From the NCBI GenBank assembly GCA_948857205.1, contig CAQPRV010000081.1, forward strand, positions 1 to 14,638: a DNA stretch of 14,638 nucleotides, read 5' to 3'. This DNA is from an uncultured Clostridia bacterium (GTDB taxonomy: Bacteria > Bacillota > Clostridia > TANB77 > CAG-508). The position numbers and the translations under genes are program-made. The notes below the pieces were generated by a model. That model was not told the DNA's origin and searched no databases. It saw only the letters and a list, made by a program, of their open reading frames with translations. Below, one piece after another: positions 14,569-14,638 of the stretch; position 1 is the first letter of the stretch; each line of letters starts with the position of its first letter.

Positions 14569-14638
14569 AAAAATCGTGATGCACGTATCGTGAAGGACAG
14601 TGTCGTGAAGTATGACGACAAGACTGTCGATGTCTACA
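14569..14638 (+). other. foreign-looking coding fragment at right edge, higher GC
   Basis: After TAA at 14566-14568 a frame stays open to the window end (23 codons): KNRDARIVKDSVVKYDDKTV, then DVY. About 48% of bases 14575-14638 are G or C, and codons end mostly in G or C (all three later Lys are AAG), unlike every gene to its left. No start codon with a ribosome binding site is visible, so it would be an internal piece of a gene truncated on its left. The pattern RxARI...YD...V faintly recalls the C-terminal region of IS91/IS801-type transposases, but this is a guess. A hairpin-capable repeat (14596-14606 with 14615-14628) lies within it. Assembly chimerism is an alternative. Confidence 0.35.

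Noticed and set aside
1..14638. CRISPR arrays, tRNA or rRNA genes, prophage or defence islands
   Set aside because: I saw no spaced direct repeats, no cloverleaf or conserved rRNA sequence, and no nuclease, methylase, toxin-antitoxin or phage structural gene.

Overview
The window reads as chromosome of a very AT-rich, low-GC Gram-positive bacterium, probably a gut-type Clostridia lineage of the Bacillota. The basis is the gene order (rpsB-tsf-pyrH-frr-uppS-cdsA-rseP), strong AGGAGG-type ribosome binding sites, A/T-ending codons, frequent TTG starts and a Clostridia-style M14 peptidase relic. TAA, TAG and TGA all end genes and Trp is TGG, so the code looks standard.

Left part (1-8898): a conserved plus-strand block. 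After about 350 bases of non-coding DNA with a promoter and a foldable leader come rpsB (ribosomal protein S2), tsf (EF-Ts), pyrH (UMP kinase), frr (ribosome recycling factor), a farnesyl-diphosphate-synthase-type prenyltransferase, uppS, cdsA, rseP (site-2 protease) and an MFS transporter. The genes link translation, UMP supply, the undecaprenyl carrier lipid, phospholipid precursors and membrane proteolysis. The prenyltransferase and UppS catalyse consecutive steps (FPP, then undecaprenyl-PP). Compared with the familiar Bacillus order, a prenyltransferase sits between frr and uppS, and dxr is absent between cdsA and rseP. Hairpins lie after rpsB, after tsf and after cdsA, so expression is probably stepped within the block. 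A near-perfect 49-base palindrome follows the tsf terminator.

Middle (8899-11610): glgP, a monocistronic alpha-glucan phosphorylase behind a near-consensus sigma-A promoter.

Right part (11611-14638): a decaying accessory stretch. It holds a small relic interrupted by TGA, a shared hairpin terminator, a minus-strand M14 peptidase pseudogene (5'-truncated, two frameshifts), an intact ABC exporter whose best promoter lies inside the pseudogene, an OmpR-type response-regulator tail without its receiver domain, and a final ~65 bases of clearly higher GC with a foreign-looking open frame that runs off the edge.

Most of the window is ordinary core genome. I found no convincing new multi-gene system. 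The items most worth checking are the rpsB leader RNA, the palindrome after tsf, the rearranged isoprenoid gene order, and the pseudogene/foreign-DNA junctions at the right end.
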